From the NCBI GenBank assembly GCA_905233385.1, contig CAJOEH010000009.1:1-64000 (forward strand): a stretch of 64,000 nucleotides of DNA. The letters are read 5' to 3'. Below are positions 9,777 through 17,753 of the stretch, one piece after another. The translations under genes and the position numbers were made by a program. This DNA is from an uncultured Oscillospiraceae bacterium (GTDB lineage: Bacteria > Bacillota > Clostridia > Oscillospirales > Oscillospiraceae). Each line of letters opens with the position of its first letter. Position 1 is the stretch's first letter. The notes below the pieces were generated by a model. That model searched no databases, was not told where the DNA came from, and was given only the letters and a program-made list of their open reading frames with translations.

Positions 9777-10050
9777 CTGCAAACCGAAGTTTCAGAGAAT
9801 GCCGGTCCCTCAAAAAATCGTTCACTTTCTGCAAATCTCGTATGAGGAATGCGTCGATCTGACCGAGCGAGACGTCTTATGCCCCTATTGCTGTTTCCCT
9901 GTAGACCGCGTATTCAGCGACGCCCAAGGGCATCTTCGCGTGAAGTGTCCAAAGTGCAAAGGTACTGCCGTTGTAAATCTGGCATATTTTTATCGATCAA
10001 AAAGTCTCGGCAAATTGAAATCCCGCCTTCAGAATCAAAACAAATATTGA
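9766..10050 (+). CDS. Zinc-ribbon protein of a mobile element
   Basis: 94 residues from the ATG at 9766 (a GTG at 9757 is possible), overlapping the end of the ImmA-like gene by 11 bp. Two CxxC knuckles (CPYC and CPKC, ~23 residues apart) form a zinc ribbon; the rest is basic. Resembles the short Com-like/KTR zinc-ribbon proteins of Firmicute elements. Probable nucleic-acid or protein binder. Specific function unknown. Confidence 0.78.
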   Translation: MEANCKPKFQRMPVPQKIVHFLQISYEECVDLTERDVLCPYCCFPVDRVFSDAQGHLRVKCPKCKGTAVVNLAYFYRSKSLGKLKSRLQNQNKY

Positions 10051-10101
10051 TCACATTATAGCGCGTAAGCGGAGCCGGTCTAACGACCGTGACTGCCCGG
10101 G

Positions 10102-10158
10102 CACCGTATGATGGACAAGCATAGGTAACTATGCTCTGTTGTCATACGGTGTTTTTTT
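10102..10158 (+). terminator. Two-storey terminator hairpin
   Basis: Outer stem CACCGTATGA/TCATACGGTG encloses an inner AGCATAG-GTAA-CTATGCT hairpin and is followed by seven T. It ends the ImmA/zinc-ribbon operon. The following ~160 bp before the next gene hold a second GC-rich hairpin (around 10186-10216) and no coding sequence. Confidence 0.85.
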
Positions 10159-10317
10159 GCTCCGCCCATCATAGATGCTATAAAACAGGCTCCTTCCGCC
10201 TCGCGCGAAAGGAGCTTTTCTTATGCGAAAAACCTGGCGCTGTTACACTGCGGCATATCCGTAATCTCCGTTATTTGACTTTTCAACAATTCAAAAAACA
10301 CAAAGGAGATTACATCA

Positions 10318-10767
10318 ATGAAATCGCAGAACAAGAACAACTTGCCCACGAACAGCAACGGGCAAAGCAAGACCGTCACGTACAAGTTCGTCACCGGCGA
10401 AACCTCCGTTGTTGAGGTGTCCGAAGAAATCGCCGCGTTCCTCGCCGAAGCCGACAAAGCGGAACACGCACTGGCAGAGCGCGAGCGTATTCACTGCCTC
10501 TCAACCGATGCAGCCGCGTACGAAGGAATTGACTATTCGGATGGGATCACTCCGGAATCAGAGCTCGTCCTTGCTGTTGAAAGCGCTGCTTCCTCAGCGT
10601 TGCTTAAAAAAGCAATTTCGACATTAACCGAAATACAGAAAAGAAGGTTTTTGTTGTTTTCTTCAGGAATGACATACAAAGAAATCGCCGATAAGGAAGA
10701 AACTTGTATTAACGCCGTTGTGAAATCAATTTCTGCTTCCAAAAGAAAAATGAAAAAATTTTTCTGA
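10318..10767 (+). CDS. Sigma factor region-4-like DNA-binding protein
   Basis: 149 residues with a good AAAGGAG site. The N-terminal half is low-complexity and polar; the C-terminal ~60 residues are a sigma-70 region-4 helix-turn-helix (LTEIQKRRFLLFSSGMTYKE, with IADKEETCINAVVKSI). Small proteins of exactly this type are common cargo of Tn916-like and other Firmicute conjugative elements, where they act as positive regulators of element transcription. Without region 2 it cannot be a full sigma factor. It precedes a structured non-coding stretch. Confidence 0.85.
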   Translation: MKSQNKNNLPTNSNGQSKTVTYKFVTGETSVVEVSEEIAAFLAEADKAEHALAERERIHCLSTDAAAYEGIDYSDGITPESELVLAVESAASSALLKKAISTLTEIQKRRFLLFSSGMTYKEIADKEETCINAVVKSISASKRKMKKFF

Positions 10768-10795
10768 AATGGGTGTAAAAACGCTTTCTAAATCT

Positions 10796-11185
10796 GCGTA
10801 TAGTGAGGGGCTCAATTTCCCCCTCACTGTACCTTGAAAACTGAACAAGCATTTCATCAAGTACGTTACTTCTGACGAGGCGCGAAAGCGTGAGCCACGA
10901 CAGTCGGGTGCGCGACGACCTTCCCAGGCGGGAAGCGAGCGGAAGAACCTGCTGCAAGTGCCGGATTGCTACCGGGACGGCGATGACAGTCAGAAGAAAT
11001 AATGATACTCCTGCCTTGAACGCGTCACTGCATTGGGCAGCTCGGTCCGAACGACGGAGGGGTGCGATTCCCGTGTTGCGATCAGCAAATCGCAGCTTGA
11101 TGACTTCCCGCTTCACAGGGGTGCCGAGGGCAAATGTGTGAAAACCAAAAAGCAACAACGCAGACCGCCACACCGCGGTCTGCTT
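10796..11185 (+). ncRNA. Candidate large structured RNA
   Basis: About 390 bp without a convincing gene but dense in helices. A strong hairpin AGTGAGGGG/CCCCTCACT lies at 10802-10828. CTTCTGAC (10869-10876) pairs with GTCAGAAG (10989-10996), closing a multibranched domain that contains a GCGAAAGC tetraloop hairpin and CTTCCC-AGGC-GGGAAG. TTGCGAT/ATCGCAG follows near 11077-11097, and a perfect 9-bp GCAGACCGC/GCGGTCTGC stem lies at 11159-11182, just before the MazF ribosome site. CCTTGAAAACTGAACAAG upstream resembles rRNA-spacer-type sequence. Could be a known element-borne RNA such as raiA, or a new one; not identified. Confidence 0.5.
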
Positions 11186-11210
11186 ACATAAATCAGAGAG
11201 GAAGATCAAC

Positions 11211-11777
11211 TTGGAACATACAGAAAAGAAGATTCGCCGCGGCGATCTTTACTACGTCAATTTCGGCTATAATATCGGCTCCGTGCAGAACTACTGCCGT
11301 CCCGGCGTTGTGATCCAGAACAACAGCGGCAACGCCACATCGCCCACCGTGATCGTTGCAGCCATCACCAGTGAAATCAAGAAAGCAAACCTGCCGGTCC
11401 ACGCATATATCGGCGCAAAGTTCGGCTTGACAGAGCCGTCGATGGCTCTGCTGGAGCAGGTAAAAACCGTAGACAAGCGGACGCTCGGCGACTATATCGG
11501 CCATATCTCCCTAGAATGTATGCGGAGAATCGACCGCGCTGCCGCCTACAGCATCGGCTTGCGGAAGATCCGCGCAAAGGCGGTGCAAAAGCCCGACTTG
11601 CAGCTTTGCCTCTGCCCGGTCTGCGCCCAGCAGTTCATCACCTCCCCCATTCACGTCATCCGCCGCGCAGATCCGCTGCAGATGGAAAAAGACGACTGCG
11701 ATTACTGCCGCGTCAGACGCGGCTTTGACTTTAATATCTATCTTCGCCACAAAAAACTCGGCGACGATCGGTATTGA
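11211..11777 (+). CDS. MazF/PemK-family RNase toxin with C-terminal zinc ribbon
   Basis: 188 residues from a TTG with AGAGAGG upstream. Residues ~8-115 match MazF: RRGDLYYVNF, then the catalytic arginine in YCRPGVVIQN, the VIVAAITS strand with the conserved Thr, and LLEQVKTVDK. The last ~60 residues add a cysteine cluster (LCLCPVCAQQF and CDYC) that should bind zinc, which ordinary MazF (~115 aa) lacks. No antitoxin gene is adjacent; the upstream 400 bp are non-coding. In Clostridial elements this longer form is recurrent, so it may act as a regulator rather than a classical toxin. Confidence 0.85.
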   Translation: MEHTEKKIRRGDLYYVNFGYNIGSVQNYCRPGVVIQNNSGNATSPTVIVAAITSEIKKANLPVHAYIGAKFGLTEPSMALLEQVKTVDKRTLGDYIGHISLECMRRIDRAAAYSIGLRKIRAKAVQKPDLQLCLCPVCAQQFITSPIHVIRRADPLQMEKDDCDYCRVRRGFDFNIYLRHKKLGDDRY

Positions 11778-11808
11778 AAATAGCAACAGCCATTTATAGG
11801 AGGTCATT

Positions 11809-12003
11809 ATGTCAGAAACAAACAAAAAAACAAAAGGCCTCCCCCTTGTACTCAAGGTGGAGGATTTGATGCCGATTCTTGCCATCGGTCGGAATATGGC
11901 ATACGAGTTAGTTCGCTCTGGGCAGATTTGTAGCATTCGGGTAGGTCGGTCCTATCGTATCCCCGTGAATGCCCTTGAAGAATACCTGCGAAAAACGTCG
12001 TAA
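11809..12003 (+). CDS. xis: Excisionase-type helix-turn-helix protein
   Basis: 64 residues with AGGAGG upstream. A winged helix of the excisionase/MerR-like type (LKVEDLMPILAIGRNMAYEL, ending in VGRSYRIPVNALEEYL) fills the protein. It lies 86 bp upstream of the integrase in the usual xis-int order. Expected to bend DNA at the attachment site and direct excision of the element. Confidence 0.9.
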   Translation: MSETNKKTKGLPLVLKVEDLMPILAIGRNMAYELVRSGQICSIRVGRSYRIPVNALEEYLRKTS

Positions 12004-12089
12004 TTATCTTGACAAGTTAGACATTTGCCACACTGCCGCTATAATGAATATAGCAAACGATGTCTGCTGTGTGGCCGGAAGGAGGATGT

Positions 12090-13277
12090 ATGCCATACAG
12101 CAACGCACACCGAACAGTTCACGGAGCTGGCAATATTCGAAAGAAAACAATCACGCAGAACGGAAAATCATATATTTACTGGGAGGCCAGATACACTTCT
12201 GGCTATGATCCCGGCAGCGGCAAGCAGATTCAGCGCTCTATTTCTGGGAGTTCCAGAAAAGAAGTTGCACAGAAGTTACGGGAAGCAACGGCCAACATTG
12301 ATAAGGGATCTTACGTTGATCCCTGCAAGATGACGATTGGTGACTGGCTGGATATTTGGGCAAAAGAATATCTTGTCGGAGTCAAGGAAGCAACAGCATA
12401 TACCTATAAGGCATCTATTAAGAACCATATCAAGCCCGCTATTGGCGCGATTCGGATGGATGCGCTGAACCCCCACACAATCCAGAGCTTCTATAACAGC
12501 AAGGCGGATATGCTTTCTGCCAAGACTATCAAAAATCTCCACGGAATCCTTCACGCCGCTTTGAAACAGGCGGTGTTGAACGGATACATCCCGACGAATC
12601 CCACCGATGCCTCTATCCGTCCCAGAATCGAAAAGAAAGAAATGCACCCGATGGATGAGTATATGATTTCCGACTTCTTGGAAGCGATTAAAGGCACAGA
12701 GTATGAATACCTGTTTTTCGTAACCCTCTTTACAGGGATGAGAAAAGGAGAAGTCCTTGGCTTGACCTGGGACGCAGTGGACTTTTCCCGCGGAACCATC
12801 TTAATTGATAAGCAGCTTCAGCGTCCCCGCGAGGGAGACGGTAAGTGTCATCTTGTCACTACAAAAAACAGCAAAGCCAGAAAGCTAAAACCCGCCAGAG
12901 AGGTTATGAACACTCTCTATCGTGTTAAGAAGCAGCAGATGGGCTGGCAACTCCAGTATGGAGAGAGCTTTCAGAATCCGATGAACCTCGTCTTCACCCA
13001 CGAACTCGGCGAGTACCTGAATCCGAATACTGTATATAATCATTTCAAAGAGATCGTTGTTAAACTCGGCTATCCGGACGTGCGTTTTCATGATCTGCGA
13101 CACTCTTATGCGGTAGCCGCGCTTCAAGCCGGAGATGACGTCAAGACGGTACAGGGCAACCTGGGGCACGCCACAGCAGCATTTACGCTGGATGTCTACG
13201 GCCACGTGACCGATCAGATGAAAGAGGACAGTGCCAACCGAATGGAGCGTTTTATCCACAGTGTCAGGACTGCTTGA
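12090..13277 (+). CDS. int: Tyrosine recombinase (integrase) of the integrated element
   Basis: 395 residues from ATG 12090, which has GGAAGGAGG directly upstream; the longer frame from 12060 lacks a site. Layout is that of Tn916/phage integrases: an N-terminal AP2-like arm-binding domain (GNIRKKTITQNGKSYIYWEA), a SAM-like core-binding domain, and a catalytic domain with the first Arg in TGMRKGEVLGL, HDLRHSY, the second His in LGHATAAFT and the nucleophile Tyr in LDVYGH. It reads toward the tRNA-Gln gene 150 bp away, so the element occupies the left side and uses the tRNA 3' end as its target. Confidence 0.96.
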   Translation: MPYSNAHRTVHGAGNIRKKTITQNGKSYIYWEARYTSGYDPGSGKQIQRSISGSSRKEVAQKLREATANIDKGSYVDPCKMTIGDWLDIWAKEYLVGVKEATAYTYKASIKNHIKPAIGAIRMDALNPHTIQSFYNSKADMLSAKTIKNLHGILHAALKQAVLNGYIPTNPTDASIRPRIEKKEMHPMDEYMISDFLEAIKGTEYEYLFFVTLFTGMRKGEVLGLTWDAVDFSRGTILIDKQLQRPREGDGKCHLVTTKNSKARKLKPAREVMNTLYRVKKQQMGWQLQYGESFQNPMNLVFTHELGEYLNPNTVYNHFKEIVVKLGYPDVRFHDLRHSYAVAALQAGDDVKTVQGNLGHATAAFTLDVYGHVTDQMKEDSANRMERFIHSVRTA

Positions 13278-13428
13278 CGGTCGCGTCATCAGCGAAGACG
13301 AAGCAGTTAAAGGGAAAAAATAAGGGAAAACTTTTTTGCGTGATTGTTGACAGGAACATTTGGTATACAAAAACTCCGCTAAAGCAAAGAAAAAGAGCCA
13401 AAATCCGAAGATTTTGACTCGATTTCTT

Positions 13429-13455
13429 TGGCAGCGGGTGAAGGATTCGAACCCT
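13429..13455. other. Probable attachment site (tRNA-Gln 3' end)
   Basis: The tRNA 3' end lies 150 bp from the integrase stop and marks the boundary between the low-GC accessory region and the high-GC chromosome. I found no second copy of this 3' end to the left, so the other attachment site is probably outside the window or lost. Confidence 0.6.
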
Positions 13456-13502
13456 CACAAACGGAGTCAGAGTCCGGTGTGCTACCATTACACAAACCCG
13501 CT
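13429..13502 (-). tRNA. trnQ: tRNA-Gln (anticodon CUG)
   Basis: 74 nt on the minus strand with encoded CCA. Acceptor stem AGCGGGT/ACCCGCT, discriminator G, T-loop TTCGAAT, anticodon loop CTCTGAC giving CUG. One C-U mismatch at the top of the anticodon stem (27-43). The 3' end faces the integrase, and the base composition changes on either side of it. Confidence 0.93.
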
Positions 13503-13724
13503 ATTTGCCATGCGCCGAAACGCAAATATTATTATATGCGCTTTCCATCAAATGTCAAGCAATTTTTTCGCAGTTTTTCAAAAAATCCGTATCGTGATCC
13601 TATGCGAAACGCGCGGCAGGATGCAACGCGCGACGGCATATGGTAAGATACCGATACGTACACAACATCACAACAACGCTTAAGTGCCCGCAGCAGGCAT
13701 CGTTTGCAAGATTCCGCGCCGGGC

Positions 13725-13751
13725 CTAGGGAGGAGTCCCCTGACGCCTCCG
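13725..13751 (+). repeat. GTAGGG-type palindromic repeat (family B)
   Basis: CTAGGGAGGAGTCCCCTGAC followed by GCCTCCG. Same design as copies at 25.05, 25.11, 60.80, 60.86 and 60.90 kb: a TAGGG head, then a hairpin whose arms differ among copies. The gap from 13503 to 13893 otherwise holds a promoter. Confidence 0.6.
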
Positions 13752-13785
13752 CGCCCCGATTTCAAACGCAAGCCATGAGAATTGT

Positions 13786-13811
13786 TTTAACTTTCAACAG
13801 ATATTTTCGTC
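13786..13811 (+). promoter_or_regulatory. Possible ECF-type promoter
   Basis: TTTAAC, 16 bp, then CGTC, matching the AAC/CGTC logic of Bacillus-type ECF promoters. It lies ~80 bp before the ECF sigma gene, consistent with autoregulation. Motif match only. Confidence 0.4.
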
Positions 13812-13893
13812 TTCGGATGCAACTTTTTCGCGGAAACGTGTGATTATAGGGTGCGATCGCAAAAAAACAAAACGCACGGGAGGTGATGCGGTT

Positions 13894-14427
13894 TTGACGG
13901 AAGCCGCGGCGCTGGCGCGCCTGCAGCGCGGGAGAGAGGACGCTCTCGCCTGGTTCATTGACAAATATACTGCCTACGTCTCTACCGTGATCCGCTATAT
14001 CATCGGCGGCAGCATGACGGAGGCCGACGTGGAGGAAGTCGCTTCCGACGTGTTCCTGGAGCTCTGGAAACAATCGGCCTGCGTCTCCCCTTCCAGCGTC
14101 CGTCCCTGGCTGGGCGGCGTCGCCCGCAACAAGGCGCGGCAAAAGCTCCGGGAGCGCGGCCTGACCCTCTCCCTCGACGAAGACCTGATCGCGATTGACG
14201 ACGATCTGTGCGCAAATCTGGAGCAGGAGGAGCGGGATCGGCTCGTGCGGGCGGCGGTTTGCGCCATGGAGCCCACCGACCGCGAACTCTTTCTGCGGTA
14301 CTATTTCCACGGGCAGCCGATCGCGGCGATCTCCAAAGAAACCGGCATCCCGGAATCCACGGTGAAATCCCGCCTCCGCCGGGGCAGGGAGAAGCTGCGG
14401 GCTGCGCTGGAGAACGCACTATTTTAG
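13894..14427 (+). CDS. ECF RNA polymerase sigma factor
   Basis: 177 residues from the TTG at 13894, which has GGGAGGTG 8 bp upstream; longer in-frame starts lack a site. Region 2 spans residues ~8-75 (ALAWFIDKYTAYVSTVIRY, DVEEVASDVFLELWK) and region 4 ~105-170 (MEPTDRELFLRYYFHGQPIA, SKETGIPESTVKSRLRRGR). The next gene, 9 bp downstream, encodes a membrane protein expected to bind and inhibit it. Both are high-GC and belong to the chromosome rather than the neighbouring element. An ECF-like promoter upstream suggests autoregulation. Confidence 0.93.
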   Translation: MTEAAALARLQRGREDALAWFIDKYTAYVSTVIRYIIGGSMTEADVEEVASDVFLELWKQSACVSPSSVRPWLGGVARNKARQKLRERGLTLSLDEDLIAIDDDLCANLEQEERDRLVRAAVCAMEPTDRELFLRYYFHGQPIAAISKETGIPESTVKSRLRRGREKLRAALENALF

Positions 14428-14436
14428 GAGGAATCT

Positions 14437-15852
14437 ATGAATTACCGTATTACTGATTTACTGGACGGTCTGGAAGACGCGGGGCAGCCGGTCGCGCCGC
14501 ACGGCGGCAGCGCCGCGCGGGTCAAGGCGCTGACCCTTTCCCGTCTGAAAGCGGAAACGGCGCAGCCGGTCCGTCGGCGTTTCCGTCCCCTGACCGTTGC
14601 GGCTGCGGCGCTGGCGGCCGTCCTGCTGCTGGGCGGCTCGGTCTTCGCCGCATGGAAGCTGGGCGCCTTCCGCTTCTCGGACGAGTTCGGCGAAGCGGGC
14701 GAAACGCTTGACCGCTGCGCGCAGACCTACGCGCCGGACAGCTCTGAAGCCATCCCCGCCGATTTCGGCTACGCGAGCTGGGTCAAGGCGGAGGCAGGCG
14801 GCTACAATCTCGTCCTGCTCGAACTGTCCGCCGGGGGCGGCGAGCTTTACGCCATGCTGGACGTTTCCCCCACGGACGAAAGCCTGCCCGCCTACCGCGA
14901 CAGCGGGCTGACGCTGGCATTCGCGGACTACGAGACCGTTACCGAAACCTGTGAAAAGGGCGCGTGGAAGGACCGGATCGAGCTGCGGGCGGCTCTGGAC
15001 GCGCCGCTTGCCGCCGACGCGGAGATCGCGTTCTCCCTCTCTGCTCCCGGCGAAGCTCCAGTGCTGGCGTCCTTCCCGCTGAACGCGCTCGAAAGCAGGC
15101 GGGAGGCGCTGGAAGGCACGGACCGCCATCACTACGCCCTCGCGGCGGAGACAAAAGACTACCGTTTCTCCCTGCGGACCCTGTCGGTCAGCCCCAGCGT
15201 CGTTTACGCCGTTCTGGACGTGGAGGCGCTGACGGACTACGGCGTCGCCAATTTGGACGTCGTTCCGGAGTTTGCCGTTTATAACCGCACGCACCAGAGC
15301 AGCGGTTCCCTGCTGGACGCGCGGCTGGTCGGCTCGGAGGAAAATCTGCGCCGCTACCTGATCGGCTGCGTCGGCAATCAGCCGATCAACCGGATCGGCG
15401 ATTCCATTTCGTTCGAGATCCTGGAACTCTTTGAGGAAGGCGACACGATCGGGCACCCCTATTACCTGTTTGACGTGAAAGTGGAATCCCTGCTCCCCGA
15501 CGCGATCACGCTCTCCGCGCCGGACGGAACGCCCGCAGGCAGCATCACCTGGCAGAGCGCCAGCGTAGACGCCGTCGGCCTGAACGTCACGGGTCTGCAG
15601 GGCGGCGAGCAGTACCAATATGGCCAGCCGACCGTCACCCTCGTTTTCCGGGACGGAACACGCGAGACCGTTCTGGACGGCGAAGACTGGCACGCGGGTT
15701 CTCCGCGGTCGGATCACGACGCGGCGATTGCGGACTTCACCGGATGGCACGACGGCACGGCGCACGTCAGCCTGATCTTCGGGCAGCCTATCGACCCCAC
15801 CGACCTCGCCGCCGTCGTCGTGGACGGTCAGACGTTCTCATTTGTTCCCTAA
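14437..15852 (+). CDS. DUF4179-like membrane anti-sigma protein
   Basis: 471 residues: a short cytoplasmic N-terminus (~1-50), a transmembrane helix at ~52-72 (LTVAAAALAAVLLLGGSVFAA), and ~400 extracytoplasmic residues with the layout of DUF4179/DUF4367-type sigma-coupled proteins. AGGAGG precedes the ATG. Immediately follows the ECF sigma gene, so probably a membrane-bound regulator that releases the sigma factor on an envelope signal. The outer part contains two similar beta-rich halves (~90-230 and ~240-470). No protease site can be identified by eye. Confidence 0.85.
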   Translation: MNYRITDLLDGLEDAGQPVAPHGGSAARVKALTLSRLKAETAQPVRRRFRPLTVAAAALAAVLLLGGSVFAAWKLGAFRFSDEFGEAGETLDRCAQTYAPDSSEAIPADFGYASWVKAEAGGYNLVLLELSAGGGELYAMLDVSPTDESLPAYRDSGLTLAFADYETVTETCEKGAWKDRIELRAALDAPLAADAEIAFSLSAPGEAPVLASFPLNALESRREALEGTDRHHYALAAETKDYRFSLRTLSVSPSVVYAVLDVEALTDYGVANLDVVPEFAVYNRTHQSSGSLLDARLVGSEENLRRYLIGCVGNQPINRIGDSISFEILELFEEGDTIGHPYYLFDVKVESLLPDAITLSAPDGTPAGSITWQSASVDAVGLNVTGLQGGEQYQYGQPTVTLVFRDGTRETVLDGEDWHAGSPRSDHDAAIADFTGWHDGTAHVSLIFGQPIDPTDLAAVVVDGQTFSFVP

Positions 15853-15873
15853 CGCCGTATATCTTCCAGTTTT

Positions 15874-16086
15874 GTCATTCCCGCAGCCGAAGGCTGCAAG
15901 GGAATCTGTCCGTGGCAGGTTTCGCATTTGTATCATTTTCTGTAAAAATGTCCCACGACGATACGCACAGATTGCCCGCGTAAAGCGGGCAATGACAAAC
16001 TTCTGGCGCACTGTATTATACTGTGCTGCGTCCCGCAACGAGACGGACAGATTGCCACGGTTTGCTCCGCAAACCTCGCAATGACA
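15874..16086. repeat. Family A palindromic repeats (TGTCATTGC/GCAATGACA type)
   Basis: The ~300-bp gap holds three units. Each has GTCATT or AATGACA at an edge, a small variable hairpin (for example ATTGCCCGCGTAAAGCGGGCAAT), and the linker (C)AGATTGCC or AATCTGTCCG. Related copies occur near 30.6-30.8, 45.6 and 58.6-59.0 kb. No gene is supported here. Confidence 0.8.
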
Positions 16087-16110
16087 CGAAGGGGTGCATA
16101 AAATGCCGTC

Positions 16111-16142
16111 GGCGGGAACTCCGTCGGCGGCATCGTTTTTCA
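16111..16142 (-). terminator. Terminator of yjjG
   Basis: Read on the minus strand, GATGCCGCCGACGGA pairs with TCCCGCCGACGGCAT and is followed by TTT, 8 bp after the YjjG stop. Confidence 0.7.
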
Positions 16143-16149
16143 AATAGTG

Positions 16150-16830
16150 TTACAGGAACGTCTTCAATTCTTCCAAGCTGTGTATCTCGTAATCCGGGGT
16201 GACGATCTCGGGGCGGGCGGGGCGGCGCTTCGGGTTGAACCAGCAGGTCGCGACGCCGGCGTTCTTGCCGCCGAGGACGTCGCTGGTCAGGCTGTCGCCG
16301 ATCATCATGGTCGTCTCGCGCGAGAAGCCCGGCATCCGCGCGAAGCAGTAGTCGAAATATTCCTTTTCCGGTTTGTGGTGCCCCGTGACCTCGGAGATGA
16401 AAATATCCTTGAAAAAACGGTTGATCTGCGCGCTCTCCAAGCGGGAATACTGCGTCGCCGCGACGCCGTTGGAGGCGAGATAGAGGTCGTACTTCGGCGC
16501 GAGATATTCCAGGATCTCCACCGCGCCGTCGATGAAATAATGCCCCACGCCCAGGTAGCCGCGGTAGATATCCTCCGTCTCCTGCGCGCCGCGCGCAACG
16601 CCGAGTTCCCTGAACAGGAGCTCGAAGCGGCGGGTCAGCACGGTGTCGCGGGTGATCTCGCCGCGCTCGAACGCCTCCCACTGGGAGAGGTTAATCTCGC
16701 TGTAGCGACGCAGGAGGTCCGGCGTCGGGTCGAGGCCGATCTCGCGGAAGGTCCGCGCGATGGCGACGTGCTCCGCCGCGCCGAAATCCAATATGGTGTC
16801 GTCTAAATCAATAAGGATTGCTCTGTACAT
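16150..16830 (-). CDS. yjjG: YjjG-family HAD nucleotidase
   Basis: 226 residues. HAD motif I is DLDDTILDF (residues ~8-16), motif II LASNGV, motif III HHKPEKEYF, motif IV MIGDSLTSDVLGG. The spacing and the IGDSLTSD signature are those of the YjjG subgroup, which hydrolyses pyrimidine nucleoside monophosphates, including non-canonical ones, and so cleans the nucleotide pool. Three bases separate its start from the end of ksgA upstream, so the two are co-transcribed. Substrate assignment is by subgroup only. Confidence 0.88.
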   Translation of the reverse strand: MYRAILIDLDDTILDFGAAEHVAIARTFREIGLDPTPDLLRRYSEINLSQWEAFERGEITRDTVLTRRFELLFRELGVARGAQETEDIYRGYLGVGHYFIDGAVEILEYLAPKYDLYLASNGVAATQYSRLESAQINRFFKDIFISEVTGHHKPEKEYFDYCFARMPGFSRETTMMIGDSLTSDVLGGKNAGVATCWFNPKRRPARPEIVTPDYEIHSLEELKTFL

Positions 16831-16833
16831 CGT

Positions 16834-17697
16834 TTATCCTTTCCGCGCGGCGATCGCGTTCGCGATCTCCGCGAATTCCGGGATGCCCAGCGTCTCGCCG
16901 CGCACGGTCGGCGCGATCCCGCAGCCCTCCAACAGCGCGGTAAGCTCCGCCTTGTTCATCTCTCCGAAGCTCGCGCTGAGTGCGTTGAGCAGGGTCTTGC
17001 GGCGCATGGCGAAGGCGGCGCGAACCGTGCGGAAGAACAGCGCTTCGTCCGCGATCTCCGCTGGCGGCGCAGTGCGCGTGCGCAGGCAGACGACCGCGCT
17101 TGTGACCTTCGGCTGCGGCATGAAACAGTTCGCCGGCACGTCGAACAGGAGCTCCGGCTGCGCGTGATATTGGCACAGAATCGTGAAGGCGGAATAGTCC
17201 GCCGTGCCCGGTTTGGCGCAGATGCGCTGCGCGACCTCCTTCTGCACCATGACGGTGATCGACGAGAAGCACCGGCTCTCTAACAGCTTCGTCAGGACGG
17301 GCGAGGTGATATAGTACGGCAGGTTGGCGCAGGCCATCGGCTTGAGGCCGCCGAATTTTTCCGCGACCAGCGCGGGCAGGTCGGCCTTCAGCGCGTCGCA
17401 GAAGATCACTTCCAGATTGTCAAACTCCCCGACCGTACGTTCCAAAACCTGCTTCAGAGAATGGTCGACCTCGAGCGCGGCGACCTTCCCTGCCCGCAGG
17501 CAGAGCTCCTGCGTCAGCGGGCCGAAGCCCGGGCCGATCTCCAAAACGCCGCAGTCTTTCTCCACGCCGGATTCCTCCGCGATCCGCTGCGGCACCCACC
17601 GCTGCGTCAGGAAATTCTGCCCTTTTGACTTGGAAAAATGAAATCCGTATTCCGCGAGCAGGCCTCGCATCACCTGCGGATTGCAGACGTCGAGCAT
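16834..17697 (-). CDS. rsmA: 16S rRNA dimethyladenosine transferase KsgA/RsmA
   Basis: 287 residues from ATG 17697. N-terminal KSKGQNFL, SAM-binding LEIGPGFGPLTQEL, LEVD acidic motif II, catalytic NLPYYITSP, then the small C-terminal RNA-binding domain. Dimethylates A1518 and A1519 of 16S rRNA late in 30S assembly. The AGAGGTG ribosome site is part of the 3' arm of a terminator-like hairpin just upstream, so the stem could mask translation initiation. The upstream YabE-like gene recalls the Bacillus yabE-rnmV-ksgA order, with rnmV missing here. Confidence 0.96.
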   Translation of the reverse strand: MLDVCNPQVMRGLLAEYGFHFSKSKGQNFLTQRWVPQRIAEESGVEKDCGVLEIGPGFGPLTQELCLRAGKVAALEVDHSLKQVLERTVGEFDNLEVIFCDALKADLPALVAEKFGGLKPMACANLPYYITSPVLTKLLESRCFSSITVMVQKEVAQRICAKPGTADYSAFTILCQYHAQPELLFDVPANCFMPQPKVTSAVVCLRTRTAPPAEIADEALFFRTVRAAFAMRRKTLLNALSASFGEMNKAELTALLEGCGIAPTVRGETLGIPEFAEIANAIAARKG

Positions 17698-17701
17698 AAA
17701 A

Positions 17702-17742
17702 AACACCTCTTTCCTGCATTTTAGCAGAAAAGAGGTGATTTT
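17702..17742 (-). terminator. Hairpin that is both terminator and ksgA leader
   Basis: Minus strand: CACCTCTTTTCTGC, a short loop, GCAGGAAAGAGGTG, six T, then ATG of ksgA. The 3' arm contains the AGAGGTG ribosome site. It should terminate most transcripts from the upstream gene and can sequester the ksgA start in those that continue. Confidence 0.75.
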
Positions 17743-17753
17743 TCAATCTAAAT

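Noticed and set aside
10796-11185. Group II intron at the structured RNA
   Set aside because: A GTGCGCGAC-like start is present but there is no recognisable domain V, no reverse transcriptase and no splice context.
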